Source: Zarea fungicola (taxonomy: Eukaryota; Ascomycota; Sordariomycetes; Hypocreales; Cordycipitaceae). Taken from it: a stretch of 64,000 nt of DNA. Positions 20,993-31,387 of this stretch are shown here, in pieces. The translations under genes were made by a program, and so were the position numbers. The notes beneath the pieces were generated by a model. That model was not told the DNA's origin, ran no database searches, and saw only the letters and a list, made by a program, of their open reading frames with translations. The stretch spans positions 29,239 to 93,238 of the forward strand of contig FWCC01000152.1 of the NCBI GenBank assembly GCA_900169235.1, read 5' to 3'. Each line of letters opens with the position of its first letter. Positions within the stretch are counted from its first letter, which is position 1.

Positions 20993-23027
20993 CTACGCAC
21001 AGCCGCAGGTGTTGAACAGAGCAACACTGGGGTCGTGATCGCTGACCTGGCTATCAAAGTCTTGCCAGGTGTTGAGGTGGAGGTGCTCAAACTTGGCACC
21101 CTTGCGCAGCGCATTGCTGGCATACATGTGGTCGAGCGTCTGGCAGTTCATGTCAAAGAGGTAGGTGTAGCGCTCCTCAACAGGCGTGTTGACCATGTCG
21201 TCCATGTTGACGAGGCCTGACTTTTCAGCAAACACACGCATGGGCTGGACCTGAGCAAACTCATTAAAGTCGCCGGCCGAGATGACGCGCGCCTTGGGGT
21301 CCTTGGCAAGGATTTGAGCGATGAAGGCCTAGGCGAAAACCCCCCCCCCCCGAATTAGCTTCTTCTTTCGTGCAGTTTTTTATATATATTTTTTTATCTA
21401 TAACTTACAGCAGCAACTTCGTTCTGCTCAGTGCGCTTCTCAACGCCCTTGTTCACGGGAGGACGCTGGTCACCGTGGAGAGTCGACGAACCGCCCTTGC
21501 TGCCCATGTGGACATTGACGGTGAAGAAGACCTTGCCGCCGCGCTTCGCCTTCCACTGCGCAGCGAGGGGCTTGCGGCTGTTGTCGTAGGCCGGGTTGGT
21601 AGGGTCGATGCGGCCCGGATTGTACTTGAGCTCCGGCCCGTCGAGGACCTCGTTGGCGTCCAGGCTGCCGCCCTGGTTGGGCTTGTACAGCTCGATGACG
21701 TCGGGGCGGAACAGGTAGGCTTGACGAATGTTGCCGCCAGGCTGGCCGCCATCCTGGTTGTTGACGGGCTCAACCTCGGCAAAGTCGTATCGGACTCCGG
21801 ATGCCTGCTCAATGGCGCCCGTGAGGGTGGCGAGGGTTACGTTGGCCGAAGTCACGCCGTCATTGGCGGGCCCAGAGTTGTCCTGGATCTCTTGGATGAA
21901 GATGAGATCGGGGTGGCGGAGCTTGTGGACAATTTGGTCAACAATGCGAGGAAGATGGGCAGAGTCAGGTGCCAAGTTCTCCGAATTGTAGGAAGCGACG
22001 GTCACACCTCTGCAGTTGCCGGTGCCGTTGAAGGCGACGGGAGGGTATTCGAACGTAGCCTTGGTGACAGGGGCCACAGCAGTCAGAGGGAGAATGCGGT
22101 AGAAGCCAAAATCGTTGTAAATGACACCGGTAATGTCGCCGAGATAGTCGCCGAGTTTGGTATCGGATGGGTTCTTGGAACCGTCAAGAGGAGTACCCAC
22201 GGTGATGGTCTCTGGGTTGGCATCTATATATAAATTTAGCATTGCGGACTTCTCGAGAAGATGCCTCTTAATTCTCACCTCCCTGGAGCATAGTGATGCC
22301 GCCATGGGCGTTGACACCCGTCGACTTCCATGCGCCGCGGACCCAGACATCGCCGAACTTGTTGGGCCGGCTGGTCTGATAGGCACCCTTGATGGTGACG
22401 AGCTGACCGACCAGGCTCTGCCAAAAGTCCAAGCCGTACTTGGTGGGCTCAAGAGTAGGGTTGGACGTGGAAATGAGGTTGACGGCATTGGGCACGCCAA
22501 AGATACCTCCGACATCAAGGCTGGTGTAGTCTTGCGTCGGCGGCGACAGGGTGTCGACAGCAACGACAAGAGGCTTGACAGCGTTGCCGCTGGATCGGAC
22601 GACAACGTTGGCAGGCTTGCTGAGCTCTGTTAGTTGGATGTAGTTTTTGTTGGACCTATTTTTTCTCAATTAGTGCCTACTCTATAAAACGATGTTTCGG
22701 TAATGCGATTTCGTGTAATTCTCACCTGTACATCTCAACATGGCCGTCGAGTGAAATGACATCGCCGGCCTTGACCTTGGTGAGGATGGTCTTGCCAAAC
22801 ACGTAGAGACCTTCCGAGGTGGCCGGATCGTTGTCGGCCTCGAGCGAGCGAATCCAGACACCGTTAGGGCCGGCGGCCGTGACAAGGCCAGTGACATTAG
22901 AGACGTTTTGGCCATCCAATGGCGAGACAAACTTGTTGCCATTGATCTGGGCAATTGTGACAGCAGCAACGGATGTGGCAGCAGTCAGCGCCGCGCCAAC
23001 GAGGTGGCCAAGGGTCAATGTCTTCAT
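20993..23027 (-). CDS. Secreted endonuclease/exonuclease/phosphatase-fold nuclease
   Basis: Four minus-strand exons, 22726-23027, 22279-22655, 21409-22223 and 20993-21328, give 609 residues. A signal peptide (MKTLTLGHLVGAALTAATS) begins the protein. The N-terminal 230 residues resemble the OB-like domain of bacterial extracellular nucleases of the ExeM/NucH kind. The C-terminal catalytic domain has the Mg-dependent hydrolase signature residues: FIQEIQDN (Glu), NVHMGSKGG, GDFNEF (Asp-x-Asn) and VSDHDPSVALF (Asp-His). It probably degrades extracellular DNA or another phosphodiester. The third intron has a run of 12 G just before its 3' splice site on the coding strand. Confidence 0.9.
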
Positions 23028-25236
23028 TGCGACGTCAATTCGGAGTGTCCTAGCTATGGGGTTCGTGCCGAATGCAAAGAGGGCTGGGGGACGTGGTTGT
23101 GCGCCCTGCCAGCTATTTGTACTAGCTAGTGCCAGGACTCCCTCTCTGGTCACCGAAGGTTCAAAAAGTACCAGTCAACCCATATTCAGGTTTGGCTAGC
23201 ATGTGTAGCTTAAAGCTAGGTCATCGGTGAATGCAAGTAGGGCCCCTCTTGGATTTCTTGGCTATGCATTTCATGGCGTTTTTGGCGGGGGACGGACCAG
23301 AAACGTGGGCTTGGCACTCTGTCGAGACTTTGAGGTCAGGACGTTGGCTAAAGGATTTGGAAAGATGTGATGCTATTCTTAATTAGGCATAATTTCCGTC
23401 ATGCCCCTCGCTAAACTCCAACAGGTGAAAGAGGTGGCTATAGCTCAGCTTACAACGGTTAATATTAACTACAAGAGAAAAGTTACTCAGCCTACTGATA
23501 GTGTCAGCGTAGCAACCTCAACAATGGCGCAAGAAACAGCGGAAACAACAAGGGCGAAACAACAGCAACAGCAAGAACAATTGCAGCAGTGATTGACTGC
23601 GAGGAGGATACGATGGGTGTGCGAGGTACTCACTTGGCTCCGGGTGTTTGGGAGATTATAGATCTAATTGGCTGAACATAGGTCTCTCTTTAACTACGTT
23701 TAGCCGCTTATTTTCCCGAATCCGGTTGCCAAAATTCCGGCGACTTGGCCAGAGCATGAGCATTGTTTCGAATGCAAAGACTATTTGATATTGTTTCTTT
23801 TTGATGTTTGTATTCCACTTCCAATTTATAATGAAAGATAGCCGTTACGTTGATATAACTTTGTCCCCTTTGTGTACCGTACCAACTTGTTCCTGACGAT
23901 CAGTTTGCTCCGTGGTAAAGATCGGTGGACTCCGACACGAGAAACACCAAAACGGAAGGAGCCAAGGACTGAAAGCCAGTGTGGCGTCGACATGCTTATT
24001 TTTGTGGCGACCTATAGCGGCGTACAGCGGCCCTCCCGCCAAAGAACCCGCTGGGAGGCGCTCCTGGACCCGCCAATAGCGTGCAAAAGTCCTAGAAAGC
24101 TACAGGCTATGCCACTGACAGTCTCGCCGCTGTAGCCACTATCTGTCCGCTAAGATGCTCTGATGCTTCACGTGTTTGGTTGTCTCTCAAGCAGTGGCTT
24201 TATTAATTTATTGGGGCTGAGCTTCTGTAAGTAGCTTCTAGTTGCGGTTAGTTGGACTTGCAATTCAACCCCCGCGAATCAAGGGCTCGGGTTGCTAGTT
24301 AATCTCCAAAGGTTGATGTTTATTGTCACTTCCGGTAGATGGATGCTGACGCGAAATAAATTAACTTCGATAAAAACAGACTGAATGATCTATTCTATCA
24401 CTGGCTCTCATGGCTGCTTATTAAACCCACCAATAACGTTGCTGTATACCAGGAGGAGCAATAGCACACGTGCTTATGAGACAGAGTACCATAGCCATGA
24501 CACCTACTCATAACGTTGCATCTTGTCAACAAGCTCAGCGCTGCTATGCCTTCAATATATATAACTATCTGAGATATGTGCAACCGGCCAATTCGTGGCT
24601 GTCCGGCTGTGCCAGCCTCCCGCAAGCCCCGATAGTGTTCAGCTGCCTACACAGCCAATCATTGTCGAACGACCTCCGCAGACGTGCATACTCAATAGGT
24701 ACCCAGCTGTTCTGCCGACAAGAGGCACGACGGCCCGCGAAAATTACAGAGATTTAATATTAAACTGCCGTCCGCTCTCGCCGATCCGCCATTTACAGCT
24801 TTCCCGTACGCAATTCATGCCCAAATCGGGCGTTGCCGTCTCGTACGATACGCCCGAGATACTTGCTTTGCATGACATAGATGCAGCGTCAGTGATAAAT
24901 AATATTGCTGAAGGACCATCTAAAATAAAAGAATTCACAGAGAAATCGCACAAGTCACAAAATAAAGGGTATAAACATTATATTGCCCTCCATATTCGTA
25001 CCCACACTGCCTTGCGCTTCCGCTGTGCCGTCCGAGACACGGCTTCCTGCAGGCATGCATTGTGCCAATATATGGCGTCCTATCTACCGTTATGCCGCAT
25101 GTATTTAAAGGCAGAAAGTAGCCATGCTTTTCCTTTTCAGTTTCAATTTTCTTCTCGCTAGACTTCTTTATCGACTGCGCCGTTATAACAATAGCGTTGC
25201 CGCTTCCTTCCCTGCGTCTGTACACCACCAATAGCG
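23028..25236. other. 2.2-kb gene-free interval
   Basis: The right part must contain the promoter of the TNT-domain gene and the left part that of the nuclease gene. Several open frames overlap here, but none carries motifs. A CAG/CAA-rich stretch at about 23560-23590 is low complexity. I report no gene. Confidence 0.5.
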
Positions 25237-26193
25237 ATGAAGTTCCTCGCCTCTATCCTCCTCGCCCTGCCCTGCCTGGCCAGTGCCTCCGCCCTCAACG
25301 GCCTACCAGATGCTAGTACAGGGGCAACTGGCGCCGCCAGTGACGAAGCAGCTGATATTAGCCGCAATGGCTCACCGCTGACATGGCCTGGGTGCGACTG
25401 CAAAGGCGTACCTGTTCCTCCCCCAGGCACACCGCGTAACGTGACGGCGCCGTATCTCTGCAGTGACAGGCGTCTCGGCCCCAAGAGGTTGCCTAGGAGG
25501 CTCCCTCTCGGCAGCTTCGTTGCGTCGTATGATCGTCTCGGCGGGTCCAAGACTCCAGCAGAGTTCCTCCGCCTATGGACCGGTCCGGATGGCAGCTACA
25601 AGTACCCCCCGCAGAACGGGTTCCAACTGGACGTGAATGGCAATGCCATCAATGGTAGCTTACAGCTCGAGGTTGGCACGCTACTAGACCGCTTTGGAAG
25701 TGAATATGGTAAGTTATATTGTTCCAATGAGCGTGGTCTCGCTTGCTCGCCTCTCTTGCACGCCTTCTACTCCCATATGACGTATTTTTATACACTACAC
25801 CCACCTCATAAACATGTCTCATAAACATGTCTCATGCCATAATTTATACAATCTCCATATATCAAGACCTTGGCTTTTTAACCTAACTTTCTTCGTACAG
25901 GCACATACGTCTCCGCCGCCAGCGCGCCCTTCTCTCAGCGTGCTCTCCCTCCCTCCAGCCTTGACACAGACCCCAACAACCCAAATTTCCCCTATGGCTA
26001 CCATCTATACAAGGTCGTCCGACCATTCACCGTCGTTGGCGGACCCATCGCCCCTTGGTTCGGCCAACCCGGGCTCGGCGCACAGTTTTATACCGGCGGT
26101 GTTGGTAACATCATGAAGCTTCTCGCCGATGGTCTCATTGTACACGAGGACCCTTCTGTATTGGTTACCCGCTCCCAGGGGCCTTGCACCTAA
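25237..26193 (+). CDS. Secreted TNT-domain protein (NAD glycohydrolase type)
   Basis: Two exons, 25237-25708 and 25901-26193, give 254 residues. A clear signal peptide (MKFLASILLALPCLASASA) precedes a cysteine-bearing linker with N-glycosylation sequons. The second half carries the TNT fold signature: RRLPLGSF, DRFGSEYGTYVS (the Arg-containing loop) and PGLGAQFYT (the conserved Gln). This domain is known from the tuberculosis necrotizing toxin and from fungal surface NADases, where it cleaves NAD+. Activity here is inferred from family. The frame is intact, with no stop or frameshift. The intron is long (192 nt) and contains a 13-bp tandem duplication. Confidence 0.88.
25807..25832. repeat. 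13-bp tandem duplication in intron
   Basis: Two perfect copies of CATAAACATGTCT lie head to tail inside the intron of the TNT-domain gene. It is probably a local slippage event with no coding effect. Confidence 0.8.
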
Positions 26194-26418
26194 AAACGAA
26201 AAAAAAACACGACAGCATTTATTAATTCTTTTCTGTATGAAAGGTTAATGGAATTTATACATCTTCTTCGCCGAAAAAAGCATTGGCTATTGATTTTTGC
26301 TCGGTATAAAGCAATTTAACAATATATAAAGTGGTTTAGTGCTCACGCATGAACGATGATTACAGTACAATCGGGCACAAATCCCTTCCAAACTTGATTT
26401 TACAAAGACGTTCGATAA

Positions 26419-28389
26419 TCAGTAACCAAAGTCTTCCCAGACAGTAGTTTCCCCATCCAGCCAACCACGCAGCGAGGACAATAATGTTGGTCCCGCGCAC
26501 AAATAAAACTTACTCCCCTGTCCTCCCCACGTCTTCACATCCCCTTCCTCCATTCTCCTATACTGTATATCCCTGACACCGTGCTCCTGCAACTTGTCAA
26601 TCACATCCTGACCAACGTCTTTATTGGATACAAAAATCGTCGTCCTGGCCGCCAGCAATGGAATCCGAGTAAATGTATCTATAGCCAGTGGCAAGTCACT
26701 CTTATTCAAACTCCACAAGAGTTCCAATGATACCCCGGCCTCGATCACCGCAGTTGCTTGCGCCAGCAAGGGTGTGATGCCCACGCCACCGGCCACAAAC
26801 ACGGGCTTCAGCAACACACCATCATGCCCCGTTGTACTCGTGGGCAATCGAAAAGCCGCTTCGCCACCAAACCCCAACACAGGAATCTCGAGCGGTACGC
26901 GCAGCGGCTGGCGCCATAGCAAACCTGTTGCCGGGCCCTTTTTCCGTGCCGTAATTTGCATTTGCACGTGTGACGACGCCACTTCCCCCCTCGGCGCATT
27001 AGAAATGGTAAAGGTGCGCAAATAATCATCATTCAAGCTCTGCGGATCATCATCCGCCATGTGCGCATAGCCACTATTCAACTCTTCCGAGAAATCCATT
27101 GTGACGTGCTGTCCGGCCTGCCACTGCGGCAATTTGCTGCTCCTCGTTGATTCGAGGGCAAACGTAAACCGGTTCACCGTCGGCGACAGAACCTCCCTGT
27201 TTGTCAGTGTAGCCGTCATGTGTGGTCGCGCGCCGAGCGTAGTCGCATGCGTATCGCGCTCGGAGAGTAAATGGCGGACGGGAGGGTTATAGGGCGACGG
27301 CTCGAGGGCTGTGCCGCGAAAGGGCAGCCCGCGTTTCACGAAGCGGGAGGCGGTTATGGTGATTTGGACGGCGAGGGTGGTGTGTGCAATGATGGCAGCG
27401 GCATCTGCGCCGACGAGGATGGACGCGGAGCCTGTGACGTAGAGCACGTCGGATGTGTCAAAGTCTGGGATGACGATGCCGACGAGGGGGTTGATTTTGA
27501 GGTTGCCAAGCGTTTGGTATAACCGGTTTCCAGAATCTTGCACATATTCTTATTAGCATCATGGTATTTCTTTTTTATATCGCAAAAAAAAAAACAAGGA
27601 AAGAATCAGCGTTGAAGGCATTTACAACTTACATTCTGGATAGACGAGTACCACCTCGTTTGCTTGGTTCTTCACCACTCTCACAAACCCCGGCGCTCCG
27701 CCCCGAATATTCGTATCCATGCTCTCCCCGCTTGTGCTCGACACGAAAAACATATCCGCCCTGTCCAGCAACCCCAGCGCTTCCTCGGGCAGAGTCGTGT
27801 TCGTTCTGCCGTCCTCTGCACCCGAACCGGACGATGCAGCCACGACCTCATCAGTATCATCCCCATACACCCGTGGCGTCAGCCGTTTTTTATTCAGATA
27901 CTTGGGACAGTTCCCCAGACTCTCCGTCACCAAAAAGGCCATCTGCAACGTCTTGCCCCCCGTATCCGCCGCCCCGGCCACCATTCTCCCCATGAGCTTC
28001 ACCCTGTCCCGGCTCTCCAGATCCAGCGCCAGCGCCGACATCATCTTTCCCTGGCCTCCGTTCGGCTGCACCACACCGCCGTTCGCGGCCGCCTCACGGC
28101 CGCCCCAGAGCGCCGCGTAGACGGGATCGTGCGACACGTCGACGGAGCTGCTGAGGCCCAGGACGCCCTCGGCAATGGGCTCTGAGAAACCGCGTGAGCC
28201 GCCCCAGAGTGTCGTCCACGGCCGTCCCTGCGCGTCCAGCGTGCCCACGGCCGCGAGTGCGGAGTTGGCTACGCGCATGCCGTACGACCACGGGAGGCCC
28301 GGAGATGTCGGGTTCTCGCCCGGTGGCACCTTGAGCATGGACCGCATGGCTGTCTCGCCTTCGTGAAATGATTCTACTAATGCCGGCAT
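26419..28389 (-). CDS. PNPOx-like / ferredoxin-reductase fusion flavoprotein
   Basis: Two minus-strand exons, 27633-28389 and 26419-27536, give 624 residues. The 3' splice site GTGCAAG at 27537 was chosen because it joins VLVYPE to YSGNRLYQTLGNL, a continuous family motif. The first 350 residues form a split-barrel FMN-binding domain of the pyridoxamine-phosphate-oxidase type (VGTLDAQGRPWTTLW, FHEGETAM near the start). The rest is a ferredoxin-reductase-type FAD/NAD(P) module with YLRTFTISNAP (FAD), VFVAGGVGITPLL (NAD(P)) and YLCAGPTLL near the end. I saw no [2Fe-2S] cysteine motif after it. It is an oxidoreductase of unknown substrate. The start at 28389 is preferred over an upstream in-frame ATG at 28506. 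Confidence 0.85.
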
Positions 28390-29185
28390 ATTGAGCTTGA
28401 TGCGGGCAGCATTCCCGTAATACAGAGCGTCAATGGCAGGTTGAAAGATTTGGTCTGGTTGGAGTAAGTGCGGAATCAAGGCAAGAATTGACGAGTTTAC
28501 TCGCATTGGGCGTCTTTGGGCGACTGCGAAAGAAAAGGTTGAAAAGTGTAATTATCAGAGCAACGGCGGTCGAGTGCCACACAGTTGCACCTCGACAGGG
28601 CTGCCAATGTCGTCGCAAAAGAGCTTATGGAATTAGTGATAGTAAAATTCGCTGACTGTTACTAGCCGCGGACTCAAATCGAAATGCCGTAGAACATCTC
28701 TCTGCATAGAAATATAATCAACTAGATATTTAATTTACTAGTCGATCGAGGCGAGAGGCCGCGAGACTCTGGTTACAAATCAAGCTGTCAGCTAGCTAGC
28801 AGCCTGACTACTAATTGTCTGCCAGCCCCGCCATCGCGACACCACGCTCCTAATTAGGCTGGTGCATGTGGAATCAAGGTAGGCATGCCAAGTCACGAAT
28901 GGCCTCAATTAGTTACTCGGACCCAGAAAATAGATCTGTTAACATGAGTCGCAGGAATAAGAGTTTTTTAAAGACATAAATTGTAAGTTTGGTAAACGTT
29001 GACCATCATGCTCAATGAACTATCTCTTCATGCTCGCCGTCCATAAACTCGCTTTCCAAGCCGAGTGATTGGGGGTATCATAGTGTGCTGAATCTCTGGC
29101 TCTTCCTGGCCACTTCATAAATCTCCAAACTTTTTAAAAGTAAATCACGCCGGCTAAAAAAGATAAAAGGAAAAGAAGTCCCGTT
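28390..29185. promoter_or_regulatory. Intergenic: oxidoreductase promoter and Kch1-like 3' flank
   Basis: About 800 bp between two minus-strand genes. It holds the likely promoter of the flavoprotein gene. No gene or recognised site is visible. Confidence 0.4.
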
Positions 29186-31387
29186 CTAGTACTGATAACG
29201 CTCCCTGTGGTTATTTTGGGCTTCCAGGTCGTATGCTTGTGGGTTGTTACGTTGACTTGGGGCAATCCAGCGGCCGTTGGCAAACTCATCCCCGACATTG
29301 CTGCGCTGGTTTGGGGCAAACCGTTGGCCATTTGAAAACTCCTCTCCAGTGTTGCTACGCTGAAGAGGACCGCGAGGTCCATTTTGCGATGGACCTGGTC
29401 GCTGCTGTTGATATGGATCGGATGTCGCTGCTCTCACCGGGATAGGGCCAGTCATGGATCTTTGCACGGGATAAATCGGACCGTTGAGTGGCATCGGCCC
29501 GGTTGTTGCACTGCGGACTGGTGGGCGGATTGGTGCTCCGTATGGCTCGGCCTGCTGGCGGTAAGGGTTGCTGGCAGGAGGGCTTTGTCTTCTCGCGTTT
29601 GGGTTGTAGGCTTGGTACTGTCTTTGTGCGGGGACTTGCATGCCCTGGGACTGGGAAGGACCTCCTTGACGGAACTCATGCTCGGACCCGTCTATTGTTG
29701 ATGCGCCCATGGAAGACACAGAGTGCAAATCAACGCTACGTTCAGAATTTGACGGTACAAGCCCTTGTTGAGGAGCCGTGCCGACCGCGGAGAGCTGAGG
29801 CAAGGTAGGCTGCCCAAGGGCGCGAGCAGATTCTTCTCCAGGAGCTGGCATGGGACCCAAAGCGATGCCCGGTATCGTAGGTACACCAGTTGGGCCACTT
29901 GGTGAGTAGCCTAGTTCTGCTTGTGGGGGTCCCATAGGGCGTTCCATACCGGGTCGCGGCGTAGGAGCGATGCCATATCCATATTGATTGTTCGTGCCTG
30001 GCCTCGAAACTTGGCTGTGCTGAGACATGGCGGTTCCTGGGCGTTGAGGGGGTACCATTCCCACCGCAGCACTTCGCTGTGACATGGCCGTGCCGGGACG
30101 CTCCGGCATCATGCTAGGATTAGCATACGGCGCACCAGGTGTATGAGTTGGCACCGGCCCATAGCCCATATCTGCTGCGGCACTGACGAGCGGCATGCCT
30201 TGAGAGTAGTTGGAGCCATTGGTTTCTGTTCGTGAAAGCCCAGATCTGTTCATGTTGCTCAATTCTATCCCCCCTGGTGTATTTGGACGTGTTGAATAGG
30301 CTGGAAGGGTCGCTCCTGTGTCAGTACGGTTCAGCGCAGGCATAGGCATGCCTGGAAGCTTGTCATGGCTAAGCGCAGCGATATCAGGCAGTGTAGCAGA
30401 GCGTTCGGGCATCATCTTTTCGCCAGTCATCTTGGCCGCCTTGGCCTCGGCCTTAATCCTGTCGGCTTGGTTCTTGGCAAGAGCCTTGTTGACACGCTTC
30501 GTGACAATCCTTAGTAGCGCCTTGTTCACCTTTCTTTCACAGTAGCCAGTCAAGCCGCCATCGGCGCGGGGTATCCAGTGAAACAGAAAGAATACATAGA
30601 AGCAAAAGGCGACGATGAGGAAGATGAGGGCAAATGCCCATATGACAAAAGTAAACACCATGCCAGACAAAATGACGGCCTGGCGATAGTCTTCTTGGGC
30701 GAGAATCTTGATCTTGTCAAAGAAGCCGAGAAAGGCGCCGTCTACGGATTTTGCATTTGTAGCGAGTTTGGCTTCGTACACAGATTTAAGAGTAAAGGCG
30801 TTTATGACCTGACGAGGACCAGAGCAGATCAGGATTCGGATCCAGGCTGAGAGAGTATTTAGCAGACTGAAGGGTAACGAGGAAAATGGAGGCTTACCTT
30901 TAAATGAAAAGTAAGTAAAGAGAGCGATGTAGTCGGAACCCTTTTTACTCTTGGTTAGGGCGGCAAAGACGAGGAACCTGCGGAATCCTTGTCCTTTTCC
31001 CACTCTAGCTGACTCCCATCGGACAGCCAGAGGGTCCATGTAACATTCAGCAATATTGTTGCGCTTGATGACGCGAGTGGCACGGATGGCCTCGTAGCCA
31101 AGATTAATAAAGGAGAGAATAATGCAAATGGAAAAGATCCACTTGGAAACATCAAAGGAAATGGCGGGCTTGATGGTGGACGACCACCTATTGAAGGCAA
31201 TGAGCTGCACTGCAGTGAAGCTATCGACCGAGTAGACGGCAATGGACAGGATCAGCGAGAACCAGAGGTAGCCGTAGGCAAACGGAGTTCCACAGCCGGT
31301 GGCTTTAAAGTCCTGGAGGTTGATATAGTCCCATTTCTGGTCGGCAAACTGGCGGGTCTGCTTCTTTCGATTACCGCAGCAGCCCAT
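29186..31387 (-). CDS. Kch1/Prm6-like potassium-transport membrane protein
   Basis: Two minus-strand exons, 30898-31387 and 29186-30846, give 716 residues. The 51-nt intron (30847-30897, GTAAGC...CTCAG) is a multiple of three, so the frame stays open even unspliced. Splicing removes 17 residues and joins FSFK to AWIRILICSGP. The N-terminus MGCCGNRKK could be myristoylated and palmitoylated. The conserved block with QKWDYINLQDFK, DSFTAVQLIAFNRWSS and SFINLGYEAIRATRVI matches the fungal Kch1/Prm6 family, which supports low-affinity K+ influx coupled to calcium signalling in yeast. Four or five membrane segments lie in the first 270 residues. The remaining 420 are a disordered proline/glutamine/serine-rich cytosolic tail. 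Confidence 0.85.
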   Translation of the reverse strand: MGCCGNRKKQTRQFADQKWDYINLQDFKATGCGTPFAYGYLWFSLILSIAVYSVDSFTAVQLIAFNRWSSTIKPAISFDVSKWIFSICIILSFINLGYEAIRATRVIKRNNIAECYMDPLAVRWESARVGKGQGFRRFLVFAALTKSKKGSDYIALFTYFSFKGKPPFSSLPFSLLNTLSAWIRILICSGPRQVINAFTLKSVYEAKLATNAKSVDGAFLGFFDKIKILAQEDYRQAVILSGMVFTFVIWAFALIFLIVAFCFYVFFLFHWIPRADGGLTGYCERKVNKALLRIVTKRVNKALAKNQADRIKAEAKAAKMTGEKMMPERSATLPDIAALSHDKLPGMPMPALNRTDTGATLPAYSTRPNTPGGIELSNMNRSGLSRTETNGSNYSQGMPLVSAAADMGYGPVPTHTPGAPYANPSMMPERPGTAMSQRSAAVGMVPPQRPGTAMSQHSQVSRPGTNNQYGYGIAPTPRPGMERPMGPPQAELGYSPSGPTGVPTIPGIALGPMPAPGEESARALGQPTLPQLSAVGTAPQQGLVPSNSERSVDLHSVSSMGASTIDGSEHEFRQGGPSQSQGMQVPAQRQYQAYNPNARRQSPPASNPYRQQAEPYGAPIRPPVRSATTGPMPLNGPIYPVQRSMTGPIPVRAATSDPYQQQRPGPSQNGPRGPLQRSNTGEEFSNGQRFAPNQRSNVGDEFANGRWIAPSQRNNPQAYDLEAQNNHRERYQY

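Noticed and set aside
21370..22233. 287-codon plus-strand frame
   Set aside because: Antisense shadow of the secreted nuclease gene, whose spliced minus-strand frame carries all catalytic motifs.
24595..25161. 188-codon plus-strand frame
   Set aside because: Composition is irregular, with no motif, and the other strand also has long frames there. Probably chance.
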